The notes under the pieces: generated by a model
What the model saw: the letters and a program-made list of their open reading frames with translations, nothing else
Database searches by the model: none
Told to the model about the DNA's origin: nothing
Program-made: the position numbers and the translations under genes
Assembly (NCBI GenBank): GCA_030827315.1
Contig: JAURER010000009.1
Coordinates: forward strand, 1 to 64,000
Reading direction: 5' to 3'
Origin: Gemmatimonadota bacterium
GTDB lineage: Bacteria; Gemmatimonadota; Gemmatimonadetes; Longimicrobiales; Gaopeijiaceae
DNA: 64,000 nucleotides
In this document: one piece after another, positions 40,264 to 47,942 of the stretch
Layout: each line of letters begins with the position of its first letter
Numbering within the stretch: the stretch's first letter is position 1

Positions 40264-41223
40264 GTGGTCGGCACGCTCGTGTGGGACCGGATCGTGGCCC
40301 ACGACCGGTCGGGCGAGGTCGTCGAGCGTTGGGGCGGGATCGGGTACGGGATCGCGGCGGCCGCAGCGGCGCTTTCGAGGCAATGGCGCGTGCTCCCCAT
40401 CGTCCGCGTCGGGCGAGACATGCACGGTCACGCCCTCGACTTCATCTCGACGGTCGATGGGGTCGACGCCTCGGCGATGCTCTCGGTCGATGCCCCCACC
40501 AACCGCGTGGAGCTTTGCTACCACTCCGCTTCGGAGCGGACCGAGCGCCTTACCGGAGGGGTTGGTTGCTGGCCGTGGGCGGAACTCCGGACGCGCATTG
40601 CGCGGTGCGACGCCCTCCTGGTGAATTTCGTCTCCGGCCACGAGGCGACGCTGGAGACGACGCGCCGCCTCCGCGGTGGCTTCAAGGGCCCGATCTACGC
40701 GGACCTGCACTCGCTCTTTCTCGGGACCCGGGCGGACGGGACCCGCGTACCTCGCCCACTCGACGATCCGGAGGCCTGGGTGCGCTGCTTCGACGCCGTG
40801 CAGCTGAACGAAGCGGAGGCGCGCCTCGCACTGCCCGGCGGTGCTTCGTCGGAGCGCATGCCGGACGTCGCGCTCGGCTGGGGGGCCGGGCTCGCCGTGG
40901 TCACCGGTGGGGAAGCCGGCGTGCGGTGGGCTGCCCGCCGGGACCTGAACGCCGACCCTCTGGCCTGGCGCACGGCGGGCGGCGGCCGATCCCCGGTGCC
41001 CGGGGCGCGCGTCGTGACCGGAAGCGTTACCATCTCATCGGCTCTGCGGGGAGACCCGACCGGGTGCGGCGACGTGTGGGGCGCGGCCTTCTTCGGCCGC
41101 CTCCTCTCGGGCGACTCGATCGGCACGGCGGCGGAGACGGCGACTCGGTTCGCGGCTCGCAACGTTGTGCATCGTGGGGCCGACGGTCTTTTTCAGGCGC
41201 TCCTGCACGAGGTGGTTCCCTGA
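40264..41223 (+). CDS. PfkB-family carbohydrate kinase
   Basis: Ribokinase-fold kinase of 319 residues. The N-terminal glycine-rich stretch GGIGYGIAAAAAALSR (about 25-40) is the sugar-side lid region and the C-terminal DPTGCGDVWGAAFFGRLL (about 263-280) is the PfkB signature with the catalytic Asp in GCGD. The middle has the domain expected for nucleotide binding (AVVTGGEAGVRWAA). Sugar unknown. The start is GTG at 40264; no ATG is available and the ROK gene stops 14 bases before. The next gene begins with overlap, so the kinase is embedded between a sugar kinase and a signalling-like pair. Confidence 0.8.
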   Translation: MVGTLVWDRIVAHDRSGEVVERWGGIGYGIAAAAAALSRQWRVLPIVRVGRDMHGHALDFISTVDGVDASAMLSVDAPTNRVELCYHSASERTERLTGGVGCWPWAELRTRIARCDALLVNFVSGHEATLETTRRLRGGFKGPIYADLHSLFLGTRADGTRVPRPLDDPEAWVRCFDAVQLNEAEARLALPGGASSERMPDVALGWGAGLAVVTGGEAGVRWAARRDLNADPLAWRTAGGGRSPVPGARVVTGSVTISSALRGDPTGCGDVWGAAFFGRLLSGDSIGTAAETATRFAARNVVHRGADGLFQALLHEVVP

Positions 41224-42131
41224 ACGTCATCGCGGTTCCCGGTTCGCTCGATCACCACACGATCGACGCATTCTTCGATGAGGTCGTCGGCCGTGCCGGC
41301 GATCGGGTGCTCATTGACGCGCGCCACCTTCGATGGGTGGATCCCGACGGCATGGTGGGGCTTCTGCTCGCGGGCACCATCGCGGGGCGGGAGCAGGCCG
41401 CGCTGCCTCGACTCGGGCTTCCCGAGAGCCACGACGTGGTGGGGTACCTTGCGCGCATGGGCTTCTTCGAGGCGGCACGCGGGATCTACGACTTCGACGC
41501 GCCCGCGCGCCGGGCCTCCTCTGGTGGACGCTCGGACGTCCTGCTCGAGATCACCTCGGTGTCCTCGAACGCCGACGTGCATGAGGTGGTGGACCGGGTC
41601 CAGGGGCAGGCCGGGGCGATTCTCACGTCCAAGCTGGGGTACCCCGGGACGGCCGCGGTGCAGTTCTCCGTGATGCTGTCGGAGCTCTGCCAGAACATCA
41701 TCGAGCACGCGGACGCGCCGGGCTGGGTCGCTGCCCAGGCGTACAACTGGGCGAAACGACTGGGGCGGTTTGTGGTCGTGATCTCGGTGATGGACGTGGG
41801 GCGCGGATTCCGGGGCTCGCTGGCCGGGGAGCACTCGCTGCGCTACGGAGACCGATGGGGTGACTCGACGGCCCTCGAAGCCGCGTTTCTGCACGGCCTC
41901 ACCCGCTTTCCCGACTCGGGCCGCGGCCAGGGGATCCAGCAGATCCGAAAGCAGGTGAGACGCTGGGACGGCGCCATCACGATCCGCAGCGGAACGGCAC
42001 GGATCGGGCAGGTGCCGGAGTGGGACGACGCGCCGCCGCTCGTCGACGGACTGGCCCCGCTGCCCGGCGCCCAGGTGAGCATCATCCTCCCCGCCAAGGC
42101 CACCGATGCGTTCGGCACGGGGGGCGCATGA
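41220..42131 (+). CDS. STAS domain fused to HATPase (Bergerat) domain, partner-switch-like
   Basis: Cytoplasmic protein of 303 residues not matching a named gene. Residues 1-80 form a STAS-like fold (RVLIDARHLRWVDPDGMVGL, 29-48). The anti-anti-sigma motif DSSG reads DPDG (41-44), so Asp43 stands at the phosphoserine position. Residues about 95-300 form an anti-sigma-type ATPase: N box ELCQNIIEHA (155-164), G1 box MDVGRGF (Asp192) and G2 box GRGQGIQQIRKQ (about 235-246). Kinase and its target-like domain are thus in one chain. The start is uncertain: a CTG at 41220 overlapping the kinase stop (CTGA) keeps the first STAS strand, while a GTG at 41307 would remove it. Confidence 0.75.
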   Translation: MNVIAVPGSLDHHTIDAFFDEVVGRAGDRVLIDARHLRWVDPDGMVGLLLAGTIAGREQAALPRLGLPESHDVVGYLARMGFFEAARGIYDFDAPARRASSGGRSDVLLEITSVSSNADVHEVVDRVQGQAGAILTSKLGYPGTAAVQFSVMLSELCQNIIEHADAPGWVAAQAYNWAKRLGRFVVVISVMDVGRGFRGSLAGEHSLRYGDRWGDSTALEAAFLHGLTRFPDSGRGQGIQQIRKQVRRWDGAITIRSGTARIGQVPEWDDAPPLVDGLAPLPGAQVSIILPAKATDAFGTGGA

Positions 42132-42730
42132 CCGACGTTCCGCGCGACCCGATCGCCATCGACGTGGGCGAGGTGCTCGGCGAGGTCCTGTCGGATGTGA
42201 AACGGAGCGTGACGTCGCTCTATTCCAGCCTGGTGACGCGTCCGACCGGCCGCGCCGTGCGGAGTGCGATTCAGTTGCAAGTCGAGGGCGCCGGGACGGT
42301 GTCGCTGTCGCTGATCGACTTCTCGGAGGTCTCGATCATCGACTTCTCCTGCGCCGACGAGGTCGTGGCGAAGCTCCTGCAGGAATACCTCGACGACGGC
42401 CCTCCCGACGCCTACTTCGTCTTCAGCGGCGTGCACGAGCCACATCGTGACCAGATCGAAACAGTCCTTACCCGTCAGGCGCTCGCCGCCGTGGTGGAGA
42501 CGCATCCCGGAGTGTTCGGCCTGCTTGGAAAGCACTCGGCGGGCGAGGCGAGGGTCTGGGGCGTGCTGGAAGAACACGGTGCGATCGACGCCGAAGAGGT
42601 CGACGCGCTCCTCCCGGGAGCGGAAGACCGCGAGGCGCTCGGTGGACTGGTCCGTCGGCGCCTCGCGTTCCGCAGTCCCGCCTCGGGGCGGGTGCACGCG
42701 CTCAGCCGGCTCGTACACCACCTACTCTAG
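42128..42730 (+). CDS. STAS-like (DUF4325-type) protein with winged-helix-like C-terminus
   Basis: Cytoplasmic 200-residue protein whose ATG overlaps the STAS-HATPase stop by four bases. Residues about 45-110 look like a STAS/DUF4325 fold: SLSLIDFSEVSIIDFSCADE (59-78), with Ser74 at the position that is phosphorylated in anti-anti-sigma factors. The C-terminal 80 residues (VWGVLEEHGAIDAEEVDALL, then LGGLVRRRLAFR) fit a winged-helix pattern, so the protein may bind DNA or a partner. It is the natural substrate candidate for the ATPase encoded upstream, which is inference. The PLP enzyme gene follows 22 bases downstream with its own ribosome site. Confidence 0.7.
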   Translation: MTDVPRDPIAIDVGEVLGEVLSDVKRSVTSLYSSLVTRPTGRAVRSAIQLQVEGAGTVSLSLIDFSEVSIIDFSCADEVVAKLLQEYLDDGPPDAYFVFSGVHEPHRDQIETVLTRQALAAVVETHPGVFGLLGKHSAGEARVWGVLEEHGAIDAEEVDALLPGAEDREALGGLVRRRLAFRSPASGRVHALSRLVHHLL

Positions 42731-42752
42731 AACTTTTCCCGCGGAGCGATCC

Positions 42753-43910
42753 ATGTCCGGATCCAGCAGCGAACGCCTCGGCCCAGCAACGCTCGGGGTA
42801 CACGGAGTCGACGAAGCAAGGATCCCCGGGGCCCCCGTCGTCCCCCCGATCACGCAGAGCGCCACCTTCCACTGGGCTTGCCCCGACGATGGGGAGCTCC
42901 TCTACAGTCGCTACGGGAACAACCCCAACCAGCTGCAGGTCTCAAGCAAGATCGCCGCCCTCGAAGGCGCAGAGGCTTCCGTAGCCCTGGCGAGCGGAAT
43001 GGGTGCCACCGCCATGGCCCTCCTCGCGCTCACGCGGTCCGGGGACCACATCGTCGCGTCGTCGCGCCTCTACGGAGCCACCCACGCGCTGCTCGCACAC
43101 GAGTTTCCGCGTCGCGGGGTCAACACCACCTTCGTGGATCCGGACGTCGGTGGGTGGAAGGAGGCGATGCGGCCGAATACCCGCGTGCTCTTCATCGAGC
43201 TTCCGGTGAACCCGACGCTGAGGATTCTCGATCCGCGCCCCCTCGTCGACGTCGCCCACGAGCGCGGCATCACGGTCGTGTGCGACGCGACGTTCGCCTC
43301 GCCCGTGAACTTCCGCGCTCTCTCGTTCGGGATCGACGTCGTCATCCAGAGTGCGACGAAGTACCTGGGTGGTCATTCCGACGTGATCGCCGGCGCCGTG
43401 TCGGGAACCCGTGCCTTCGTCGAGGAGGCGACGCGGATGTCGCGCCTGTACGGTCCCTCGCTGGACCCGCACACGGCGTGGCTCCTCGATCGCGGCATCC
43501 GGACGCTCGACGTCCGTGTGCAGCGGCACAACGAGAACGCCTTGGCGGTCGCCCGCTGGTTCGAGGCACGGCCCGAAGTGCGTCGCGTGCTCTACCCGGG
43601 GCTCCCGTCGCACCCGGACCACGACCTCGCGCGGGAACTTCTGTCGGGCTTCGGCGGGATGGTGGGCGTCGTGCTCGACGGGGGCGGGGAGGCAGCGGAC
43701 CGCTTCATGAGCCGGCTTCGTCTGGCGATCGCGGCCCCCAGCCTCGGCGGCGTGGAGACCCTGGTGTCCCAGCCGCGCTGGACCTCCCACGCGGGGCTGA
43801 CGGCCGAGCAGCGCGAGGCCCAGGGAATTCCCGACGGCTTCGTCCGCCTGAGCATCGGCGTGGAAAACGCCGAGGACCTGATCGCGGACTTCGACCAGGC
43901 CCTCGGCTGA
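42753..43910 (+). CDS. PLP-dependent trans-sulfuration enzyme (cystathionine gamma-synthase/gamma-lyase family)
   Basis: Cytoplasmic PLP enzyme of 385 residues of the Cys/Met metabolism family. The PLP lysine is Lys203 in SATKYLGGHSDV; other marks are the tyrosine motif YSRYGNNPNQLQ (about 50-61), SGMGATAMALL, and the C-terminal SLGGVETLVSQPRWTSHAG block binding substrate carboxylate. Activity could be cystathionine synthase, cystathionine lyase or methionine gamma-lyase, which sequence cannot separate; the altered YSRYGNNPNQ (usually YSRxxNPT) hints at a specialised substrate. An ATG at 42753 has GCGGAGCG before it. A second family member lies at 59203-60366. It converges on pruA with six bases between. 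Confidence 0.88.
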   Translation: MSGSSSERLGPATLGVHGVDEARIPGAPVVPPITQSATFHWACPDDGELLYSRYGNNPNQLQVSSKIAALEGAEASVALASGMGATAMALLALTRSGDHIVASSRLYGATHALLAHEFPRRGVNTTFVDPDVGGWKEAMRPNTRVLFIELPVNPTLRILDPRPLVDVAHERGITVVCDATFASPVNFRALSFGIDVVIQSATKYLGGHSDVIAGAVSGTRAFVEEATRMSRLYGPSLDPHTAWLLDRGIRTLDVRVQRHNENALAVARWFEARPEVRRVLYPGLPSHPDHDLARELLSGFGGMVGVVLDGGGEAADRFMSRLRLAIAAPSLGGVETLVSQPRWTSHAGLTAEQREAQGIPDGFVRLSIGVENAEDLIADFDQALG

Positions 43911-43916
43911 CCGCGA

Positions 43917-45545
43917 TCAGGCCTCGTCGAGAAACGGATACCGGTAATCGACCGGCGAGACGAAGTTCTCCTTGATGGACCGGGCGCTGACCCAGCGCAG
44001 CAGGTTCATCATCGAGCCGGCCTTGTCGTTCGTCCCCGAGGCGCGTGACCCGCCGAACGGCTGCTGGCCCACGACCGCGCCCGTGGGCTTGTCGTTGATG
44101 TAGAAGTTCCCTGCTGCCTGAGCCAGTCGATCGACGGCGTGGCGGATCACGCGGCGGTCCCGCGCGAAGACGGCGCCCGTGAGCGCGTACGGCGAGGTGG
44201 AGTCGACGAGTTCCAGCGTCTCCTCCCATCGGTCGTCCTCGTACACGTAGACCGTCATGACCGGCCCGAAGATCTCGTCGCACATGGAGATGTAGTCGGG
44301 ACGCTTCGCGCGGATGATCGTCGGGCGGACGAACCAGCCCTTGGAGTCGTCGCACTCACCGCCGACCAGAATCTCCGCGTCGTCGGAGTCGCGTGCGTCC
44401 TCGATGTACTTTCTGATCTTCGCGAACGCGCGCTCGTCGATGACCGCGTTCACGAAATTCGTGAAGTCCCGGACGTCGCCCATGGTGAGCGCTGCCGTCT
44501 CCTCGACGAGCGGGCCCTCGAGCTCCTTCCACATGCTCGCCGGGATGTATGCCCGCGACGCCGCGCTGCACTTCTGCCCCTGGTATTCGAATGCGCCACG
44601 CAGGATCGCGGTCTTCACCGCCGCCGGATCAGCCGACGGGTGGACTGCGATGAAGTCCTTGCCGCCCGTTTCCCCTACGATGCGCGGATAGGTGCGGTAC
44701 GTGCCCATGTTCTCGCCGATGGTCTTCCAGAAGCTGTCGAAGACGTCGGTCGAGCCGGTGAAGTGCAGGCCCGCGAACGACGGCTGGCTGAGCAGCCTGC
44801 CGGTGATCGCGACCGCGTCGCCGGCCACCATGTTGATCACGCCCGGAGGCAGCCCCGCCTCTTCGAAGAGCTTCATCACATAGTAGTTGGAGAGCATAGC
44901 CGAGTGGGCGGGCTTCCACACCACGGTGTTGCCCATCATCGCGGGGGTGCCGGGAAGATTGGCCCCGATGGCGGTGAAGTTGAACGGGCTCACCGCGTAC
45001 ACGAAGCCTTCGAGCGCCCGGTACTCGGCGCGGTTCCATATGCCCTCGTCCGAGAGCGGCTGCATGGAATAGAGCTGCTCGGCGAAGTGCGCCCCGAAGC
45101 GGAAGAAGTCGACGATCTCACAGGCGGAGTCGATTTCGGCCTGGCGAACGTTCTTGCTCTGACCGAGCATCGTCGCGGCGTTGAGCTTCGGTCTCCATGG
45201 GCCGGCGAGCAGTTCGGCGACCTTCAGGAAGACGGCGATGCGGTCTTCCCAGCGCATGGTCGACCACTCGTGGTGGGCTGCCGCTGCCGCGGCCACCGCG
45301 CGGTCGACCTCGTCGGGTCCCGCGCGATGCGCTCGTCCGATCACGTGACCGTGCGCGTGGGGCATGACGACGTCGAACGTGTCGCCCGTGCGGATCTCCT
45401 CTCCGCCGATGACGAGGGGAATATCGACGATCCGGGAAGCCTGGGCTTCCAGCTCGGCCTTGAGCTCGGCCCGTTCCAGGCTGCCCGGGGCGTACTCGAG
45501 TACGGGTTCGTTGAACGGCGCGGGGGTGGTCGGGATCCCGGACAT
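43917..45545 (-). CDS. pruA: L-glutamate gamma-semialdehyde (delta-1-pyrroline-5-carboxylate) dehydrogenase
   Basis: NAD-dependent aldehyde dehydrogenase of 542 residues that finishes proline breakdown by oxidising glutamate semialdehyde to glutamate. Length and sequence match the single-domain P5C dehydrogenase group rather than bifunctional PutA. The catalytic cysteine is Cys326 in YQGQKCSAASRAY, the general base Glu lies in IVGETGGKDF, and the N-terminal and C-terminal blocks (SPFNFTAIGANLPGTPAMMG; QPFGGSRASGTNDKAG) are typical. I chose the ATG at 45545 (MSGIPTTPAPFNEP); the open frame reaches 45980 but overlaps the divergent mrp gene. No proline dehydrogenase gene is nearby. Confidence 0.94.
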   Translation of the reverse strand: MSGIPTTPAPFNEPVLEYAPGSLERAELKAELEAQASRIVDIPLVIGGEEIRTGDTFDVVMPHAHGHVIGRAHRAGPDEVDRAVAAAAAAHHEWSTMRWEDRIAVFLKVAELLAGPWRPKLNAATMLGQSKNVRQAEIDSACEIVDFFRFGAHFAEQLYSMQPLSDEGIWNRAEYRALEGFVYAVSPFNFTAIGANLPGTPAMMGNTVVWKPAHSAMLSNYYVMKLFEEAGLPPGVINMVAGDAVAITGRLLSQPSFAGLHFTGSTDVFDSFWKTIGENMGTYRTYPRIVGETGGKDFIAVHPSADPAAVKTAILRGAFEYQGQKCSAASRAYIPASMWKELEGPLVEETAALTMGDVRDFTNFVNAVIDERAFAKIRKYIEDARDSDDAEILVGGECDDSKGWFVRPTIIRAKRPDYISMCDEIFGPVMTVYVYEDDRWEETLELVDSTSPYALTGAVFARDRRVIRHAVDRLAQAAGNFYINDKPTGAVVGQQPFGGSRASGTNDKAGSMMNLLRWVSARSIKENFVSPVDYRYPFLDEA

Positions 45546-45750
45546 GGCGGTGGCGGGGTTGACGGGTGGGGGCGTGACCTTCGAACTGCGCCTCCGTGAC
45601 AGCTGAATCTCAACAGGGCCGGAAGGGGGCGCAACCACGACCGAACGCCCCCCCGGGCGCCGGAACCGGCCCCGTTCCATCGGGTACCCGCTCGCCTGTT
45701 CCCGGCTCTCCGCGGGCCCCCTGTATCTGCCAGCACTCCGAAAGGCGCAC

Positions 45751-46854
45751 ATGAGTTCCGAAGATCTCCGCCGCTCCATCATGGCCGCGCTGGCCCGCCT
45801 CCGGCATCCCGTTTCGGGGCGCGACCTCGTGGCGGGAGGCCACGTGCAGAACCTGGAGGTCGACGAGAAGGGCGCCGCACGCTTCCAGTTCCTACTGCGC
45901 CCGGAGGATCCGGGCGACCTCGTGAAGGAGGCGCGCGCCGCGGTCGAAGCCATCGACGGCGTCACCAGCGTGAAGATCAACGTACAGCTCCCGCAGATGA
46001 CGCCATCCGGCGGGGGCGGGCGCCAGGGCGGCCTCCAGCCGGGCTCGGTGCCGGCTCCGACGCCGCAGCCCGGGGTGCTCTCCGGCGTGCGTCACGTGAT
46101 CGCGGTCAGCTCCGGCAAGGGTGGCGTTGGGAAGTCGATGGTCGCCGCGAACGTCGCCGCGGCATTCGCCCAGCGTGGCCACCGGGTCGGGCTGATGGAT
46201 GCCGACATCTACGGTCCGAACATTCCGCTCATGTTCGGTGTGCAGCGCCGCCCGAGCGTCACGGGAGAGAAGGGAAAGGAACTGATCGAGCCTCTGGAAG
46301 CCCACGGCGTGAAGCTCATGAGCCTCGGCTTCCTGCTCGAGGAAGACCAGCCCGCGATCATGCGTGGGCCGCTCATCTCGGGGATCCTCAAGCAGTTCCT
46401 CGAGCAGGTCGACTGGGGCGATCTCGACGTGATGGTCGTCGACATGCCACCCGGAACGGGCGACGCGCAGCTCTCGCTCGTGCAGACGATCGACCTCGAC
46501 GGTGCGGTGATGGTCACCACCCCTCAGCAGGTCGCCACGGGCGACGTGCGACGTGGCATCAGGATGTTCGAGCGCGTGAACACGCGTGTGCTGGGCATCG
46601 TCGAGAACATGAGCGGCATGGCGTGTCCGCACTGCGCCGAGGTCGTGGACGTTTTCGGCTCCGGGGGCGGTGAGAAGCTGGCCGCCGAGATGGACGTGCC
46701 GTTCCTCGGGCGAGTTCCGCTCGACCCCGCGGTCGCCAGCGCCGGCGACGCGGGCGCGCCCACGGTCATTTCGGCACCGCGGTCGGCTGCCGCGGCCGCG
46801 CTCGACGCGATCGTGGCGACCCTCGAGGAGAAGCTGGGGGCAGGCGCGGCCTGA
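45751..46854 (+). CDS. Mrp/ApbC-type iron-sulfur cluster carrier
   Basis: Cytoplasmic P-loop ATPase of 367 residues that carries Fe-S clusters to client proteins. An N-terminal MIP18/DUF59 domain (about 1-85, LRHPVSGRDLVAGGHVQNL) is linked by a Gly/Pro-rich stretch to the ATPase with deviant Walker A SSGKGGVGKSM (about 117-127) and the MACPHC cysteines (Cys292, Cys295) that bind the cluster between subunits. This domain order is normal for bacterial Mrp. It starts with ATG at 45751 and has 205 bases between it and divergent pruA, where no gene is seen. It ends nine bases before a convergent small membrane protein. Confidence 0.92.
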   Translation: MSSEDLRRSIMAALARLRHPVSGRDLVAGGHVQNLEVDEKGAARFQFLLRPEDPGDLVKEARAAVEAIDGVTSVKINVQLPQMTPSGGGGRQGGLQPGSVPAPTPQPGVLSGVRHVIAVSSGKGGVGKSMVAANVAAAFAQRGHRVGLMDADIYGPNIPLMFGVQRRPSVTGEKGKELIEPLEAHGVKLMSLGFLLEEDQPAIMRGPLISGILKQFLEQVDWGDLDVMVVDMPPGTGDAQLSLVQTIDLDGAVMVTTPQQVATGDVRRGIRMFERVNTRVLGIVENMSGMACPHCAEVVDVFGSGGGEKLAAEMDVPFLGRVPLDPAVASAGDAGAPTVISAPRSAAAAALDAIVATLEEKLGAGAA

Positions 46855-46863
46855 CCCGGTGGG

Positions 46864-47100
46864 CTATTCGCCCTTCAGCCAGCGTCGGTCCTCGTCCGAG
46901 AGGGCGCCACGGTTCCGGGTCTTCTCGAAGAACTTCACGACCACCCAGCCGACGAGCAGGATGGGCGCCACCTTCGTGAGGAGGAAGAGCGCGAGGCCGA
47001 ATGTGAGGGAGAAGACCACGCCGACGATGCTCAGCACGATACCGGCGACGATGATGGTCGCGAGGCCGACTGCGAAGAAGGTCAAAAGAGATCCGATCAT
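46864..47100 (-). CDS. Small membrane protein of the ECF sigma operon
   Basis: Predicted 78-residue inner-membrane protein with two helices (about 5-28 and 30-54; IIVAGIVLSIVGVVFSL, ALFLLTKVAPILLVGWVV) and a charged C-terminal tail (KTRNRGALSDEDRRWLKGE). I do not recognise a family. Its ATG overlaps the stop of the DUF4097-like gene by four bases, making it the last gene of the ECF sigma operon. Small proteins of this kind in LiaI/PspC-type envelope stress operons often act as membrane anchors or partners; that is inference. Confidence 0.7.
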   Translation of the reverse strand: MIGSLLTFFAVGLATIIVAGIVLSIVGVVFSLTFGLALFLLTKVAPILLVGWVVVKFFEKTRNRGALSDEDRRWLKGE

Positions 47101-47942
47101 GGTTTGCCGTGCTCCGCGCGGGTCCACACCACCGAGACGCGCCCGAAGGCGGCGTCGAGATCGATGATCACGCGCCGGTCCGCGTCTTGGAAGTCCGGGG
47201 ACTCGTATACATCGCCGCGCTTGACGAGCCCCTCGGAGTCGAGCGCCGTGAGGAAGCTGTTCTTCCTGAGCTGGATGCCGAGTCCCTCCGGCACGCGCAA
47301 CTCGAGCGAACCGACCCCCACATCGATCACGAGGCGCGAGTCCCGGCGCCACCGGCCGTCCAGACCGAGCGTGATCTCCCCGACCCCCGCGTCGATCTCG
47401 ATGCGGTCCGCGTTGAGGTTTCCGAGTCCCATCATGCTGAACTGTGTCGCGCCGGCCTCGACGTGCGCCGTTTCCATTTCGAGCGGATTCGGCTCCGACA
47501 CGTCGATCGTCGACTCGGACGCCCCCGTGCTCAGTGACAGCCCCGTGAGGGAGAGCCCGCCGAGATCGATGTCGGCCCTCACCGCACCGAAGTTCAGGTC
47601 CAGGTCGAGCGGCACGCCCCGGGCGAGTTCGAGCTCCATCGCGCCGCTCCGCGACCGGCCGACCGTGATGTTCCGACCGATGGCGTCGACGCCCAGCCTC
47701 AGCCGCCGGCCCGAGTAGTCGGCGACCGGCTCGAATCTGTCTTCGTCATACCTCAGGTTCATCCGGTACAGCACCCCCTCGTCCACCGAACGGACGCTGA
47801 AGTCGCCGGAGCCGTAGTCCACGGAAACCCGCACCTCGTCGTTGTCCTGGAGCTGGCGCGACATCGTCACGGTCTTCCAGCTCTGGCCCTGGATCGCGAC
47901 GGGCACCAGCAGCGCGGCCGCGATCGTCATCGTTGTGCGCAT
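47097..47942 (-). CDS. DUF4097-like exported beta-repeat protein
   Basis: Exported protein of 281 residues with a signal peptide (1-20, ALLVPVAIQGQ). The mature chain is a series of short parallel strands separated by turns (GVPLDLDLNFGAVRADIDLGG, MEELELARG-like pattern MELELARG, IEIDAGVGEITLGLDG), as in the DUF4097 beta-helix proteins often found beside LiaF/PspC systems and ECF sigma factors. It overlaps the bactofilin-like gene upstream by one base (TGATG) and the small membrane protein downstream by four. No catalytic motif is visible; a scaffold or binding role in the envelope is likely. Confidence 0.72.
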   Translation of the reverse strand: MRTTMTIAAALLVPVAIQGQSWKTVTMSRQLQDNDEVRVSVDYGSGDFSVRSVDEGVLYRMNLRYDEDRFEPVADYSGRRLRLGVDAIGRNITVGRSRSGAMELELARGVPLDLDLNFGAVRADIDLGGLSLTGLSLSTGASESTIDVSEPNPLEMETAHVEAGATQFSMMGLGNLNADRIEIDAGVGEITLGLDGRWRRDSRLVIDVGVGSLELRVPEGLGIQLRKNSFLTALDSEGLVKRGDVYESPDFQDADRRVIIDLDAAFGRVSVVWTRAEHGKP

